Positions 5,614 to 13,285 of a stretch of DNA of 43,286 bases are shown here, one piece after another (position 1 is the first letter of the stretch; each line of letters opens with the position of its first letter). The notes beneath the pieces were generated by a model. The model was not told the origin of the DNA. It saw only the letters and a program-made list of their open reading frames with translations, and searched no databases. Both the position numbers and the translations under genes were made by a program. The stretch comes from a virus. Location of the stretch: positions 1 to 43,286 of the IMG/VR virus record IMGVR_UViG_3300024518_002978. One strand, given 5' to 3'.

Positions 5614-6225
5614 TCACCATTCTCCCTGGCTGAATTGTCCACCGTGGTATTGCATGTCCGCCACTTCCGGCAGACGCCCGGCCCGCCGGCCAGTGTTGTG
5701 TTTTGTTGTGGCAGTGGTGCCCGTCAAACAGTCCGAACAGAACGGATTAGGCAATAACTGGTGCACTCGCATCGCACCGCCGCAACCACAGCAGAAATCC
5801 CGCAGCATCGTCGTGCCTTCTATCCGTCGGCCCCGTTCGATCCGGTGTTTCGGTTTCTGCCGCAGAACTGTCGCCGATTGTTCGGCCCGCTGTTTTATTC
5901 TGGCCTGTTCCTTCTCTGTAAGTTCCGCCTGAACTGCCGCCGCGTTCATCTCTGCGATCTGTTTCGCGATCGTCTTCCGTCGCTTTGCTTCAGCCCTTGC
6001 CGCTTTCGCGCGTTGCGTCTCTATTTCTATCTTCCGCCGCCGATCTGACTCGGCCGCCGTCGCCGCATTTTCGGCTTCCACGTGTTGCCGGTACCGTTCA
6101 GCCCGGGCGCGTTCCACTTCTTCTTGCTGCCGCAACCGCCTATGCACCTGTGCCATGTCGATTTTGGTTCGTGCGTTGGCCCGTGCTCGTGCCCGTTCCG
6201 CTGCCAGCCACTTCGCGTCTTTCAT
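5614..6225 (-). CDS. Long basic coiled-coil protein with C-terminal zinc knuckle
   Basis: 203 residues from an ATG (MKDAKWLAAERARARANART). Residues about 1-130 are almost pure Ala/Arg/Glu/Gln/Lys helix, a long coiled coil. Around residues 145-170 a FCCGCGG...FCSDC segment gives a CxxC...CxxC zinc-binding site. The tail ends in DMQYHGGQFSQGEW. A basic rod with a zinc knuckle suggests nucleic-acid or scaffold binding. It follows the DUF4406 gene by seven bases. Family not recognised. Confidence 0.6.
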   Translation of the reverse strand: MKDAKWLAAERARARANARTKIDMAQVHRRLRQQEEVERARAERYRQHVEAENAATAAESDRRRKIEIETQRAKAARAEAKRRKTIAKQIAEMNAAAVQAELTEKEQARIKQRAEQSATVLRQKPKHRIERGRRIEGTTMLRDFCCGCGGAMRVHQLLPNPFCSDCLTGTTATTKHNTGRRAGRLPEVADMQYHGGQFSQGEW

Positions 6226-6232
6226 CGCTCCA

Positions 6233-6847
6233 TTACTCCGGCTTCTGTGGTTCGCCCCCAAACGGAAACGGCTGAAATGCCCTGTGTCGATATTCCTTGA
6301 TCATCCTGCGACGATCCTGCAACGCAAACACCAGATGTGCTGCCATGTTTTCCGCGTCTTTGACGGAACAAACCACATCCCCGTCTTCGTCGCGAATTAC
6401 GCACCCGGTGCCGGTCAGCTGAACTGTCCAACCGTCCGCCGTGCACGTTTCCGGTTTTGGATCGATAAACAGTTCCGGATCCAGTTCTAGGTCTGCCCGC
6501 TGTTTGAAGACGGCCAGCCCGGCCCGTTTCGCCACTGCCAATTCGGCCAGCGTTCCTCCTGATCGTGGCCAGCCGAGTAGTAAGAAGATCGCGTCAACGC
6601 TCATCAACGCGTCGATGTCGCGCCGCAACGCTTCTCGGATGTCGTGGCCGCACGCTGTTGGGCTGGCCCAATCGGTATCTGCTGGCATGTCTTCCGGTGC
6701 TAACCCGGCCGCCCGATCCAACTGTACCGGCGTTATCACTTCCCAGCCGGCGTTCACCAGCTGCGCCGCCGCTTCGTCGAACAGGTTATAGTTCCAGTAC
6801 GCGAAACCACTCATCGGCCCGGCTACGTAGATCTTCGGCTTCTTCAT
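6233..6847 (-). CDS. DUF4406 / nucleoside deoxyribosyltransferase-like protein
   Basis: 204 residues; ATGA overlap with the upstream gene fixes the start. Begins KKPKIYVAGPMSG, the hallmark of DUF4406, a Rossmann-like family related to nucleoside 2-deoxyribosyltransferases. It continues with FDEAAAQLVNAGWEVITP, RRDIDALMSVDAIFLLLGW and GGTLAELAVAKRAGL, the expected nucleotide-pocket pattern. Residues about 140-204 are an extra C-terminal module (CTADGWTVQLTGTGCVIRDE) not typical of the core family. A role in nucleotide salvage or in hydrolysing modified or signalling nucleotides is possible; activity is unproven. Confidence 0.75.
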   Translation of the reverse strand: MKKPKIYVAGPMSGFAYWNYNLFDEAAAQLVNAGWEVITPVQLDRAAGLAPEDMPADTDWASPTACGHDIREALRRDIDALMSVDAIFLLLGWPRSGGTLAELAVAKRAGLAVFKQRADLELDPELFIDPKPETCTADGWTVQLTGTGCVIRDEDGDVVCSVKDAENMAAHLVFALQDRRRMIKEYRHRAFQPFPFGGEPQKPE

Positions 6848-7218
6848 TCTGGTTGCCCCATTCCCAGCACTGCCGCAACTTGCTTTACGGTTGTGTGTGA
6901 AATTGTGCCGCCGAACTGTGTGCCCCGTTTGACCGTTGGCCGCTTCTCGTTTTCGTAATACTCGGCCGCCGCCAGCAACTTGCCCACGTCCGGCCACGGA
7001 TCGTCCGACGCACCGAACCGGGCGCACGCCAATTCGACACTATCCGCCGGAAAGAGCGCCAGCACTTCCGCCCACACCACCGCCTGTTCCTTGGTCAATT
7101 TGGTTTGCGTTTTCAAAAGCGCCATTTTCGCCAACGCTCTCAAAATACGCTTCCGCCTCAGCGATTGCGCCAAGTGTTGCGGACTGGTCTCGTTCCTGTT
7201 TGCTAGCTCCTGTTCCAT
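6844..7218 (-). CDS. Putative helicase-loader/inhibitor-like replication protein
   Basis: 124 residues. The ATG at 7218 has AAGGA eight bases upstream, although this makes it overlap the replication gene by 179 bases in another frame; an internal ATG at 7125 lacks a ribosome site. The pattern KEQAVVWAEVLALFPADSVELACARF...WPDVGKLLAAAEY resembles small phage proteins that load or inhibit the replicative helicase (G39P-like: an all-helical domain with a WP motif). Its position just after the O-like gene mirrors the lambda O-P pair. Assignment is weak to moderate. Confidence 0.5.
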   Translation of the reverse strand: MEQELANRNETSPQHLAQSLRRKRILRALAKMALLKTQTKLTKEQAVVWAEVLALFPADSVELACARFGASDDPWPDVGKLLAAAEYYENEKRPTVKRGTQFGGTISHTTVKQVAAVLGMGQPE

Positions 7219-8239
7219 CGTACTTTCCTTCTAAAATCTTGGTGACCGTATCCGGCCGCAAGAAGAACTCGAAATCCATCCACCAGCCGCGATCGTTCTG
7301 GCCGTTCAAGAACTGACACGACGACGCCCGCTGCAACGCTTCCCGGTAGTTCTCCCGCCATTCCGGGCTGCGCCACCGTTGTTTCAGATCTGTAAACCGT
7401 TTGTTTGTGTTCCGGCACTTGACGCCCATCCAGTTGTTGAATTCCGCCAACAACGCGTCGGCTTCTTCTCGTGTGATCGGCAACGCTTCCAGATTCTCGG
7501 CCACCAGTCGCAACGCCGTGGCCAGGTCTTTCTTCTGCTGTCGATCCATTCCGCTGGATGCGTGCTGGATCGTGGCTATTGCCGCGTTCACGTCCGCCGG
7601 CCCGTCTTCCAATGGATCCGTCGCCGGCTCGACTTCGGCCGCTGGTGGCTCGTCTAGTGGCTCTGGTGGACTTGCGTCGGACTTGCGGACTTGCGTCGGA
7701 CTTACGCCGGACTTACGCCCATTTTCGTCTTCGTCCGGCTCTGGCTCTGGTGGCTCGTGTTTGTGCACCGGTGCACAACTGGACGGCGTAACGATCGGTG
7801 GCTCTGGCTCAGGAGACGGTTTGAGATCAGGTTGCGCCGCTGGATCCGGCTCGTTGTGCTTGAATCTGTGCCACGCCAGCATTTCCGCCCGCGTCGCTTC
7901 GCAATCCGCCGCCCACTCGAGTGTCTCTTCGGCATCGTCCCACGCCACCGCCGCGTAGTAGTGCCCCCACTTCAGCGTTTTCTCGTGTTTGTGCACCGGT
8001 GCACAACTTCGGAACACTTCGACAACCCGCCTAGCCTTCGTTACGCGATCCCGCGAAACGCCCACGGCCGTCGCAAACGCCGCATCTGTCCGGCCTGCCG
8101 CATGTCGCGTTGTCCACTCGGCCGCCGCTGCGCCCAGATACCAATTGGCATCGGATTGCAGCATTTCCAGATGTTCACGGACGCCCACAAGAAACGCGTC
8201 CTCTGATTGTTGGGCGGGTTGCCGTAGCTCCGTTTCCAT
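7040..8239 (-). CDS. O-like phage replication protein with internal palindromes
   Basis: 399 residues. The N-terminal 120 residues are helical and include a helix-turn-helix-like stretch (AFATAVGVSRDRVTKARRVVEVF). Residues about 120-220 are a Pro/Glu-rich disordered linker holding a repeated SCAPVHKHE peptide. The C-terminal domain (about 255-345) has RNTNKRFTDLKQR...FLNGQNDRGWWMDFEFFLRPDTVTK...LEGKYD, the conserved tail seen on many phage replication initiators. The gene contains two copies of an 18-bp palindrome, as expected if the origin lies inside the initiator gene. It ends in a 179-base overlap with the next gene. Confidence 0.7.
   Translation of the reverse strand: METELRQPAQQSEDAFLVGVREHLEMLQSDANWYLGAAAAEWTTRHAAGRTDAAFATAVGVSRDRVTKARRVVEVFRSCAPVHKHEKTLKWGHYYAAVAWDDAEETLEWAADCEATRAEMLAWHRFKHNEPDPAAQPDLKPSPEPEPPIVTPSSCAPVHKHEPPEPEPDEDENGRKSGVSPTQVRKSDASPPEPLDEPPAAEVEPATDPLEDGPADVNAAIATIQHASSGMDRQQKKDLATALRLVAENLEALPITREEADALLAEFNNWMGVKCRNTNKRFTDLKQRWRSPEWRENYREALQRASSCQFLNGQNDRGWWMDFEFFLRPDTVTKILEGKYDGTGASKQERDQSATLGAIAEAEAYFESVGENGAFENANQIDQGTGGGVGGSAGALSGG
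7754..7780. repeat. Palindrome-bearing direct repeat, copy 1 (candidate origin/operator)
   Basis: 27-bp repeat containing the perfect palindrome TTGTGCACCGGTGCACAA at 7761-7778. An identical copy lies 228 bp away at 7982-8008. On the minus strand it encodes part of SCAPVHKHE. The identity at DNA level over 27 bases suggests selection for the DNA site rather than only the peptide. Confidence 0.65.
7982..8008. repeat. Palindrome-bearing direct repeat, copy 2 (candidate origin/operator)
   Basis: Second copy of the 27-bp repeat, with the 18-bp palindrome at 7989-8006, inside the replication gene. Two dyads in an initiator gene fit an origin recognised by the encoded protein, as in lambda-type phages, or a pair of operators. 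Confidence 0.65.
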
Positions 8240-8241
8240 TA

Positions 8242-8994
8242 TCAGAGCGCCCCCATGATCACCGGCGCGTCGATCGCTTGTGCCAGTTCTCCCTGAATCA
8301 GGCGCAGCGCCGCAACTCTGGCCGCCTGCATCTGGCCCGGCAGTTCACGAACGACGAATTCGCCCTGCTCCAAGTCAATCATGATCGCCATTTGCACGAT
8401 TACGGTCGTTTCGATTTCGCCGACAAGCGATGGATAGAACGGAAACGACACGTAGAACGTTTCCGGGATATCGGACGCCCCGGCCAGCTTTGCGACAATT
8501 GACGAACTGACCGATTCGTCGCCGTGCTTGGCTGTTTCCTCGCGGTTTCGGGAGGATTCGAACTTCACCGCCTGCACGCGCTGCCGCAGATCGCTCGGCT
8601 GCAACGTGGTGCCGCACAGATGGATCCGCAGAAACTCGACAAAGTCTTTCGCCGAGAACCTCGAATAGCCCGTCAACGAATCGACCGCTGGGTTGATCTC
8701 CAGTGGTAACGTAACACGATCCCGCCGATAGTCGCCGCTGTCGTTCAGCACGCCGACCACTTTATCGACCGAAACGTATACGCTGGATTCTCCAGCACGG
8801 AAACGGACGAACGCCGCCTTAAACGAATCCATCGAATAAGCTGTCGCCGTGATCGGATCCGCCGGCCGCTTTAGGTGGTACGTTTCCCCCGTCAGCTTGT
8901 TGACATAAATCAGATCGTCCGGCGTAGCGTACGCCTGTGCCAGCCGATCCGCCTCGATCAGCTTCTTCAGCGCCATCAACCCGTCCGCAATCAT
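8242..8994 (-). CDS. DUF2303 (YfdQ-like) protein
   Basis: 250 residues. The layout matches the DUF2303 family found beside phage recombination genes: a start helix (MALKKLIEADRLAQ), a core with SMDSFKAAFVRFRAGESSVYVSVDKVVGVLND, TLPLEINPAVDSLTGYSRFSAKDFVEFLRIHL, and a beta-rich C-terminus (YVSFPFYPSLVGEIETTVIVQMAI). The biochemical role of the family is not known. Here it sits between the coiled-coil/exonuclease/RecT cluster and the replication gene, the usual context. Confidence 0.7.
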   Translation of the reverse strand: MIADGLMALKKLIEADRLAQAYATPDDLIYVNKLTGETYHLKRPADPITATAYSMDSFKAAFVRFRAGESSVYVSVDKVVGVLNDSGDYRRDRVTLPLEINPAVDSLTGYSRFSAKDFVEFLRIHLCGTTLQPSDLRQRVQAVKFESSRNREETAKHGDESVSSSIVAKLAGASDIPETFYVSFPFYPSLVGEIETTVIVQMAIMIDLEQGEFVVRELPGQMQAARVAALRLIQGELAQAIDAPVIMGAL

Positions 8995-9049
8995 CGCAAT
9001 TCTCCCAAAAACAGATCACACAAAAACACAACCAGCACCGCGCCGGCTG

Positions 9050-9379
9050 TCACTCATCGTCGAACGTTCGCTGCCCTTCCGCGGCTGCCGTCGAATCTGT
9101 ATCGGCATCGAACCGAAACCCGCGATGCCTCGGACTGGCCGCCATGCGTCTTGCCACGCCCTGCGCCGGCCCCTTCTTGCTGACTTCGAATTCCAGATCG
9201 GCCGCTTCGATTGGATCGTCACCGGTTGGCGTTATCTTGATTGTCAGTGTGACCGACCTCGGCTTCTTCAATCTCGGCCGTTCTTCGCAATCGGCGAACG
9301 CTTCCGCCAACGCCTGATCGATAATCTCCGCGACCATACCGTCGCGAATACTGGCCAACGTTTCAGTTCTCAGAATCAT
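9050..9379 (-). CDS. Conserved small phage protein
   Basis: 109 residues, start ATG with AGGAG upstream. The N-terminal helix (SIRDGMVAEIIDQALAEAFADC) is followed by KKPRSVTLTIKITPTGDD, a strand-rich segment of a type common in small phage proteins next to DUF2303 genes, then a basic and acidic tail. No biochemical function known to me. Confidence 0.6.
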   Translation of the reverse strand: MILRTETLASIRDGMVAEIIDQALAEAFADCEERPRLKKPRSVTLTIKITPTGDDPIEAADLEFEVSKKGPAQGVARRMAASPRHRGFRFDADTDSTAAAEGQRTFDDE

Positions 9380-9414
9380 GATCTTCTCCTGTGGTTACGT
9401 GGTTCGGTTCGGTC

Positions 9415-10656
9415 TTACTCCAGATCTTCGGCGAAATCGCGAATTCTGTGTGCCGCTTCGAACAGGATCGCGTTCAGTTGTTCGTTGTAGTGACGAAGCC
9501 CGGACGGAATCGCCAACTGCCCAACTGTGTGCGCGAAATCTTCCAGCTTCTTCTTGTCCGGCAGCAACTCAACCGCCCGCGCCTGCCGTTGTTCTTCGGC
9601 TTCCCGCTGCCGTTCCGCTTCTTCGGCTTCTTCTGCGATCCGCTTTTTGTCGGCTTCTGCAGCCGCCGCCGCTACCGCTTCGTCCTGCAGCCGCTGCATT
9701 TCCACTTCCGCCGCCGCAGCCTTTTCGTCTTCCAGCCGCTGCCGCTCGGCTTCCGCCTTCCGCGTCTGTTCCTTCAGTGCTTCGACTTCCGCCAGTTGCT
9801 GTTGCCGTTCCGCTTCCGCCGCTTTGGCTTTGGCTTCTTCGGCGTTCTTCAGCATTGTCGGCCACGCTTCCGGCCCGGCGTCCAATAGTTGCCGGGATGT
9901 AACGTACATATCCAGCTTTGACAGCCGTGCCGACATTTCCTCGGCCGATGCCCGCTCGGCTTCTTCCAGTCCGCGCTTGCGATCCGCTGCAACTTTATCG
10001 CTCATCGCGTTGGCGACCAGTTCCGGCCACTGATCGCGATCCACTGCCATCACTTCGGCGATCGACATTGCCACGTCCTGCCGTGCCAGCTCAACCGAAA
10101 CGTTCGCCGCTTCTTCCCGCCACGCCCGCGCCTCGATTTCTTCCTGATAATCGGCCGTCCGCTTCTCCAGCATTCGCTCGAACATCTGGTCTGTCATTGT
10201 GGCCAGTGCCGCCAGCTGGCTTGTGTCGCCCTGCACTTTGGCCAGCGCGTCGACCCGGGATTGCAGTTGCTCCTGTGCCTCCCGTTGCTTTTCTTCTTTG
10301 ACCCGCGCCTTCTCCGCGTCGGCTTTATCGCGTTCGATCTTCAGACAATCCGCCACGGCTTCCAGTGGTGCCTTCAGCCGCTTGGCTGTGCTGTCAACTG
10401 TCCGCCCCCAGAGTAACGCGTCTTCCTTCAGTTCCTTCCGTGTCGATTCGACCGCGGAAATCATCTTCTTAACTTCGATGTGCCCGGCCGTCACCGCCTT
10501 GATCTGTTCTCTGTCGTTCAGATCCAGAACCTGCAGCCCTTTGTACTTCTGTTCCACTTCGACGATCGCGTGCTCGGTGCACGTTACGAAGTTCTGCAGC
10601 TTGTCCTGCAGTGACAGCTCGCGGGTTTCTGGTTCCTGTTCGGTTGTTGTGCTCAT
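9415..10656 (-). CDS. Long coiled-coil protein of the recombination cluster
   Basis: 413 residues; ATGA overlap with the exonuclease gene and GGAG upstream fix the start. After a short N-terminal domain (LQNFVTCTEHAIVEVEQKYKG, ISAVESTRKELKEDALLWGR) most of the protein is charged helix rich in Glu, Ala, Gln and Arg, typical of phage proteins placed beside RecT and YqaJ exonucleases. A conserved-looking end (VGQLAIPSGLRHYNEQLN) closes it. It probably scaffolds or modulates the annealing/resection machinery; this is inferred from context. Confidence 0.6.
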   Translation of the reverse strand: MSTTTEQEPETRELSLQDKLQNFVTCTEHAIVEVEQKYKGLQVLDLNDREQIKAVTAGHIEVKKMISAVESTRKELKEDALLWGRTVDSTAKRLKAPLEAVADCLKIERDKADAEKARVKEEKQREAQEQLQSRVDALAKVQGDTSQLAALATMTDQMFERMLEKRTADYQEEIEARAWREEAANVSVELARQDVAMSIAEVMAVDRDQWPELVANAMSDKVAADRKRGLEEAERASAEEMSARLSKLDMYVTSRQLLDAGPEAWPTMLKNAEEAKAKAAEAERQQQLAEVEALKEQTRKAEAERQRLEDEKAAAAEVEMQRLQDEAVAAAAAEADKKRIAEEAEEAERQREAEEQRQARAVELLPDKKKLEDFAHTVGQLAIPSGLRHYNEQLNAILFEAAHRIRDFAEDLE

Positions 10657-11306
10657 TCTTCTTGCTCCTTGGCTTTGGGTAAACATAGTGCTGGGATCAC
10701 GCAATCCCGTGCTTCCGCGTATTCGCAAACGAACTGGTCGATCGCGTCTGATAGTTGGTCAGTGAATTCGTCCCGCTGAACGACAACCCAGAACAACCGG
10801 ACGCCCGGCGCGTAGCTAACGAAGTGCCACTCATCCAGACCGGTTACCGCCATCCCGCCGTGTACCTGGCATTTGTGTTCCTGTGGCAACTTGCCGCCGC
10901 GCACGTACTGCACGTGCTTCCGTGGCGCCGGACACTTCAGTTCCAGCCCGGCGCAGTAGCCGCCGCCTGTGTCCAGCAACAGGCCGTCCGGACTGCAGCC
11001 CACCAGCTCATCGTCGCGTGTGACGAATCCCACCTCCTGCACTTCAGCGCCCGACAGATCCGCGAATGCTGCCCGCGCGTCTGGCTCCAGCTCCGTCCCG
11101 CGATCCGTCCAGCGGTTGCCCTCGAATTCAACGAACTCCGGCCAGAAGCATTCCGCTATCAGTTCGTCCATGTATTCGAACCGGCCCGCCGCCATTTGGC
11201 ATTTGGCTGGCGTTAGGATCCGGCTGAACTGTGATGCTGTCGGCCGCCCGCGTCGAACGTCCAGCCACTCTTCGGAGCCTTGGATCATCTGTTCTTTGAC
11301 TATCAC
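10653..11306 (-). CDS. YqaJ-type viral recombinase exonuclease
   Basis: 217 residues, ATGA-coupled on both sides. Contains the lambda-exonuclease/YqaJ signature in order: GSEEWLDVRRGRPTASQF (10-27), RGTELEPDARAAF (69-81), CSPDGLL with Asp107, LELKCP with Glu122 and Lys124, and HKCQVHGGM (144-152). These are the PD-(D/E)xK metal and catalytic positions. The family degrades one strand of linear dsDNA 5' to 3', giving 3' ssDNA for the annealing protein, here RecT two genes upstream. Length is normal for the family. Confidence 0.88.
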   Translation of the reverse strand: MIVKEQMIQGSEEWLDVRRGRPTASQFSRILTPAKCQMAAGRFEYMDELIAECFWPEFVEFEGNRWTDRGTELEPDARAAFADLSGAEVQEVGFVTRDDELVGCSPDGLLLDTGGGYCAGLELKCPAPRKHVQYVRGGKLPQEHKCQVHGGMAVTGLDEWHFVSYAPGVRLFWVVVQRDEFTDQLSDAIDQFVCEYAEARDCVIPALCLPKAKEQEE

Positions 11307-11623
11307 GCTATCGATTCCTGTTCGCTATAGAACTGCTCACGTGCACGCCAGCCCGCATTAGTAACGCCTAGTCTGTACCTGATAAACTCCGGATTCCCAA
11401 TCATACCCTTGGCGATTCCGCGTTCCGTTTCCGTTGCTGTCATCCATCCCAGCCCCGGCAGTTTTTGTAACCAGAACTCAGCAAATGGCACTTGCTCGCA
11501 TTCAAATTTCCCCATGAACACGTCGTCTGGTCTACTCGCGTATTGCGTGACGTGAATCTGTCCGCCTGCAAACCAACCAAGAAACGCCCAGCGTTCTTCC
11601 CGTGGTAAATCTTTGACTATCAC
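11303..11623 (-). CDS. Hypothetical protein in the recombination operon
   Basis: 106 residues from a GTG with GGAAGG seven bases upstream; the longer frame from 11677 would overlap the preceding gene. Sequence: MIVKDLPREERWAFLGWFAG, then a PGLGWMTATETERGIAKGM segment and a C-terminus reading like a winged-helix wing (RYRLGVTNAGWRAREQF). Not recognised as a family. The tight coupling to the exonuclease suggests co-production. Confidence 0.6.
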   Translation of the reverse strand: MIVKDLPREERWAFLGWFAGGQIHVTQYASRPDDVFMGKFECEQVPFAEFWLQKLPGLGWMTATETERGIAKGMIGNPEFIRYRLGVTNAGWRAREQFYSEQESIA

Positions 11624-11640
11624 GCGTCCGCCTTCCGTTG

Positions 11641-11916
11641 TTAATCCATGTTGCGTTTCTTTGGCGGGATATCCCACTGGCCCGCATCGTGCTTCGGCTG
11701 TTTGTACTTCCAGTGCAGCATTTCCGTGTATTTAATAACGCCCGATTCTTCCAACGGCCGCAACATATCCCGCGCCTCGGTGCCGCTTATGCTCCTGTTG
11801 TGGTTTGCTCGCACGTACTTTTCCCACTCGTAAATATTGAATTCAGCGCCCAGCCACCCCGGCTTCCGTCCAGCCACAAAACGGCAAAACAATGCCCGCA
11901 GATCGCTGTCCTTCAT
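11641..11916 (-). CDS. Possible winged-helix small protein
   Basis: 91 residues with an ATGA overlap to recT. Helical core (SDLRALFCRFVAGR, EWEKYVRANHNRSISGTEARDMLRPLEESGVIKY), where the second part reads like a winged-helix recognition unit followed by a hairpin. No family recognised; a DNA-binding role is inference. Confidence 0.55.
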   Translation of the reverse strand: MKDSDLRALFCRFVAGRKPGWLGAEFNIYEWEKYVRANHNRSISGTEARDMLRPLEESGVIKYTEMLHWKYKQPKHDAGQWDIPPKKRNMD

Positions 11917-12662
11917 TCCGCTGCGCTCCCGTCTGTCTGACTGAACGGATCCAGCGGAATCCGCCGCGCTTGGTGCACGACCCGCGTTCGCGGAAACTCT
12001 GAAACGTCACCGTATGCGATCGCTGTCTGGATCTCGGACGATAACGTGACCCACTTGCACGCCCGACGAAAAACGGTCTTCTTCGCCATTTCGTTCCAGT
12101 CGGTCGCCCACGGCCCGTCGTTCGCCGACTTCGAACGCTTGCGGATGTTCTCCACGTCTTCGCGCTGCATGATCTCGGACTGCCGCGACCCGTCTGCCAT
12201 CGTCAGTTCCGCGTACACCGCGTACACTTCGCCGCGCGGGTTTCTCGCGTCGAACGTGTGCTGGAGAATCTGCCCGCGATCGTGCTCGAACGTGTCGTTT
12301 GCGCAGACTATGTCGGCGTGAATTGTTGACACGTTGCCCGACCGCCGCACCAGTTCGACGAGCCCCTGATATCCGATTATCAGCGAACACGTCGTTTTGT
12401 ATGGAATCAAATACGCCCGCCTGCCGTCTGGTTCCAACCCTGCCGCCGACAGATCAAGTAGGCACTTGATAAACGATTCCTCTGTGCAGTTCATCAGCTT
12501 CGGCGTTTTTGTCAGTGCCGTGCCCGCGATCCTGATGAACCGCTCGGCCGACAGATGTTCCGGCAGTGCCAACGCCAGCTGCTGTTGCAACACGTCACCG
12601 TGCAACACCGCCCGCAGCCCCTTCCCCTGTTCCTGTTGTTGTTGTTCCGGCTGTTCCGTCAT
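11913..12662 (-). CDS. recT: RecT-family single-strand annealing protein
   Basis: 249 residues. The ATG overlaps the TGA of the resolvase gene. After a Gln-rich N-terminus the RecT core is clear: ERFIRIAGTALTKTPKLMNC, ESFIKCLLDLSAAGLEPDG, AYLIPYKTTCSLIIGYQGLVELVRRSG, then DGPWATDWNEMAKKTVFRRACKWV. RecT proteins bind ssDNA and anneal complementary strands in homologous recombination, partnered by a 5'-3' exonuclease, which is encoded two genes downstream. The C-terminal tail (QARRIPLDPF) is short and variable, as usual. Confidence 0.9.
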   Translation of the reverse strand: MTEQPEQQQQEQGKGLRAVLHGDVLQQQLALALPEHLSAERFIRIAGTALTKTPKLMNCTEESFIKCLLDLSAAGLEPDGRRAYLIPYKTTCSLIIGYQGLVELVRRSGNVSTIHADIVCANDTFEHDRGQILQHTFDARNPRGEVYAVYAELTMADGSRQSEIMQREDVENIRKRSKSANDGPWATDWNEMAKKTVFRRACKWVTLSSEIQTAIAYGDVSEFPRTRVVHQARRIPLDPFSQTDGSAAE

Positions 12663-13165
12663 TCGTATTCTCCGATCTTTAGTTCCTTGAATTCCTGAAA
12701 CGTCAATCCCACGGCCAGCGCCTGCCACTGGTGCGTAGTCACCCCGAACAATGGCCCCGGCTGTTCCTTTGTGCCCTTCCACGGCTTCGCCCCGCCCCCT
12801 GTGTGCGGATACAAATCGCAGATGGCCCGCCGGATGTTTGTGTCGTTCGCCCGTGCTGCCCCGCAAATGTGCAACTTCACGTCGCCCCGGTACACCAGCT
12901 GAAACGGCAGCCCGCCGTCGATGGCCGCTTGCTCGAATCTGCCAACCCATCGGCACGTGTGGAACGTGGTCTGGCCGACGCTCATTCCTTGGTTCTGGAT
13001 CCACTCGCAAACAATCGCGTCGATCTCGCCGGTGCGTGACCATCCCGCGATCCATCGCAATATGTCGCCGTTCGGTGAATTGCCGGCCCCGCCTCGGATT
13101 GCTCGGCCTTCCAGATGAACCCAGCCGCTTTTCGTCGTGCCGGGATCGATTGCTATGATATTCAC
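12659..13165 (-). CDS. RuvC-like Holliday junction resolvase
   Basis: 168 residues from a GTG with GGAG seven bases upstream (MNIIAIDPGTTKSGWV). The RNase H-fold resolvase pattern is visible: Asp7 in AIDPGTTKSG, Glu54 in DAIVCEWIQNQG, and a C-terminal helix THQWQALAVGL. There the usual acidic residue is replaced by His145, as in some RuvC proteins that use histidine, and Gln148 stands where a second acid is common. It probably resolves branched intermediates of RecT/exonuclease recombination or cleans DNA before packaging. It is coupled to recT. Confidence 0.75.
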   Translation of the reverse strand: MNIIAIDPGTTKSGWVHLEGRAIRGGAGNSPNGDILRWIAGWSRTGEIDAIVCEWIQNQGMSVGQTTFHTCRWVGRFEQAAIDGGLPFQLVYRGDVKLHICGAARANDTNIRRAICDLYPHTGGGAKPWKGTKEQPGPLFGVTTHQWQALAVGLTFQEFKELKIGEYE

Positions 13166-13285
13166 GCGTCGCTCCGTGTTGGTGAAACCCCGGGTTCGCA
13201 CCGGGTTGCCGGTCGCTGGTTGTTGCCAGCACGCCAGCTCGTGGCGGAATCCATTTGTTAATGCAGGAAGTTCCGCCGCTACCTG
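13166..13285. other. Structured gene-free segment between the csrA-like gene and ruvC
   Basis: No credible ORF. Contains inverted repeats: GGCGGAA/TTCCGCC at 13243-13249 and 13271-13277, and GCTGG/CCAGC at 13215-13219 and 13226-13230. The RNA leader of the resolvase gene therefore folds and could be a target for a post-transcriptional regulator such as the CsrA-like protein encoded upstream. Confidence 0.35.

Noticed and set aside
5397-5642. 81-residue minus-strand frame across the tRNA-like fragment
   Set aside because: Its translation (RVAGGVAGSIPGCSV) is typical of a tRNA read as protein, and it has no proper ribosome site.
12583-12592. Additional copies of TGTTGCAACA in recT and at 22228-22237
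   Set aside because: Both lie inside coding sequence with no promoter elements; probably chance, although the recT copy shares ACGTGTTGCAACA with early promoter 1.
13190-13230. Possible tRNA T arm in CCCGG-GTTCGCA-CCGGG
   Set aside because: The loop lacks the conserved TTC-R-A arrangement on either strand and no other arms were found.
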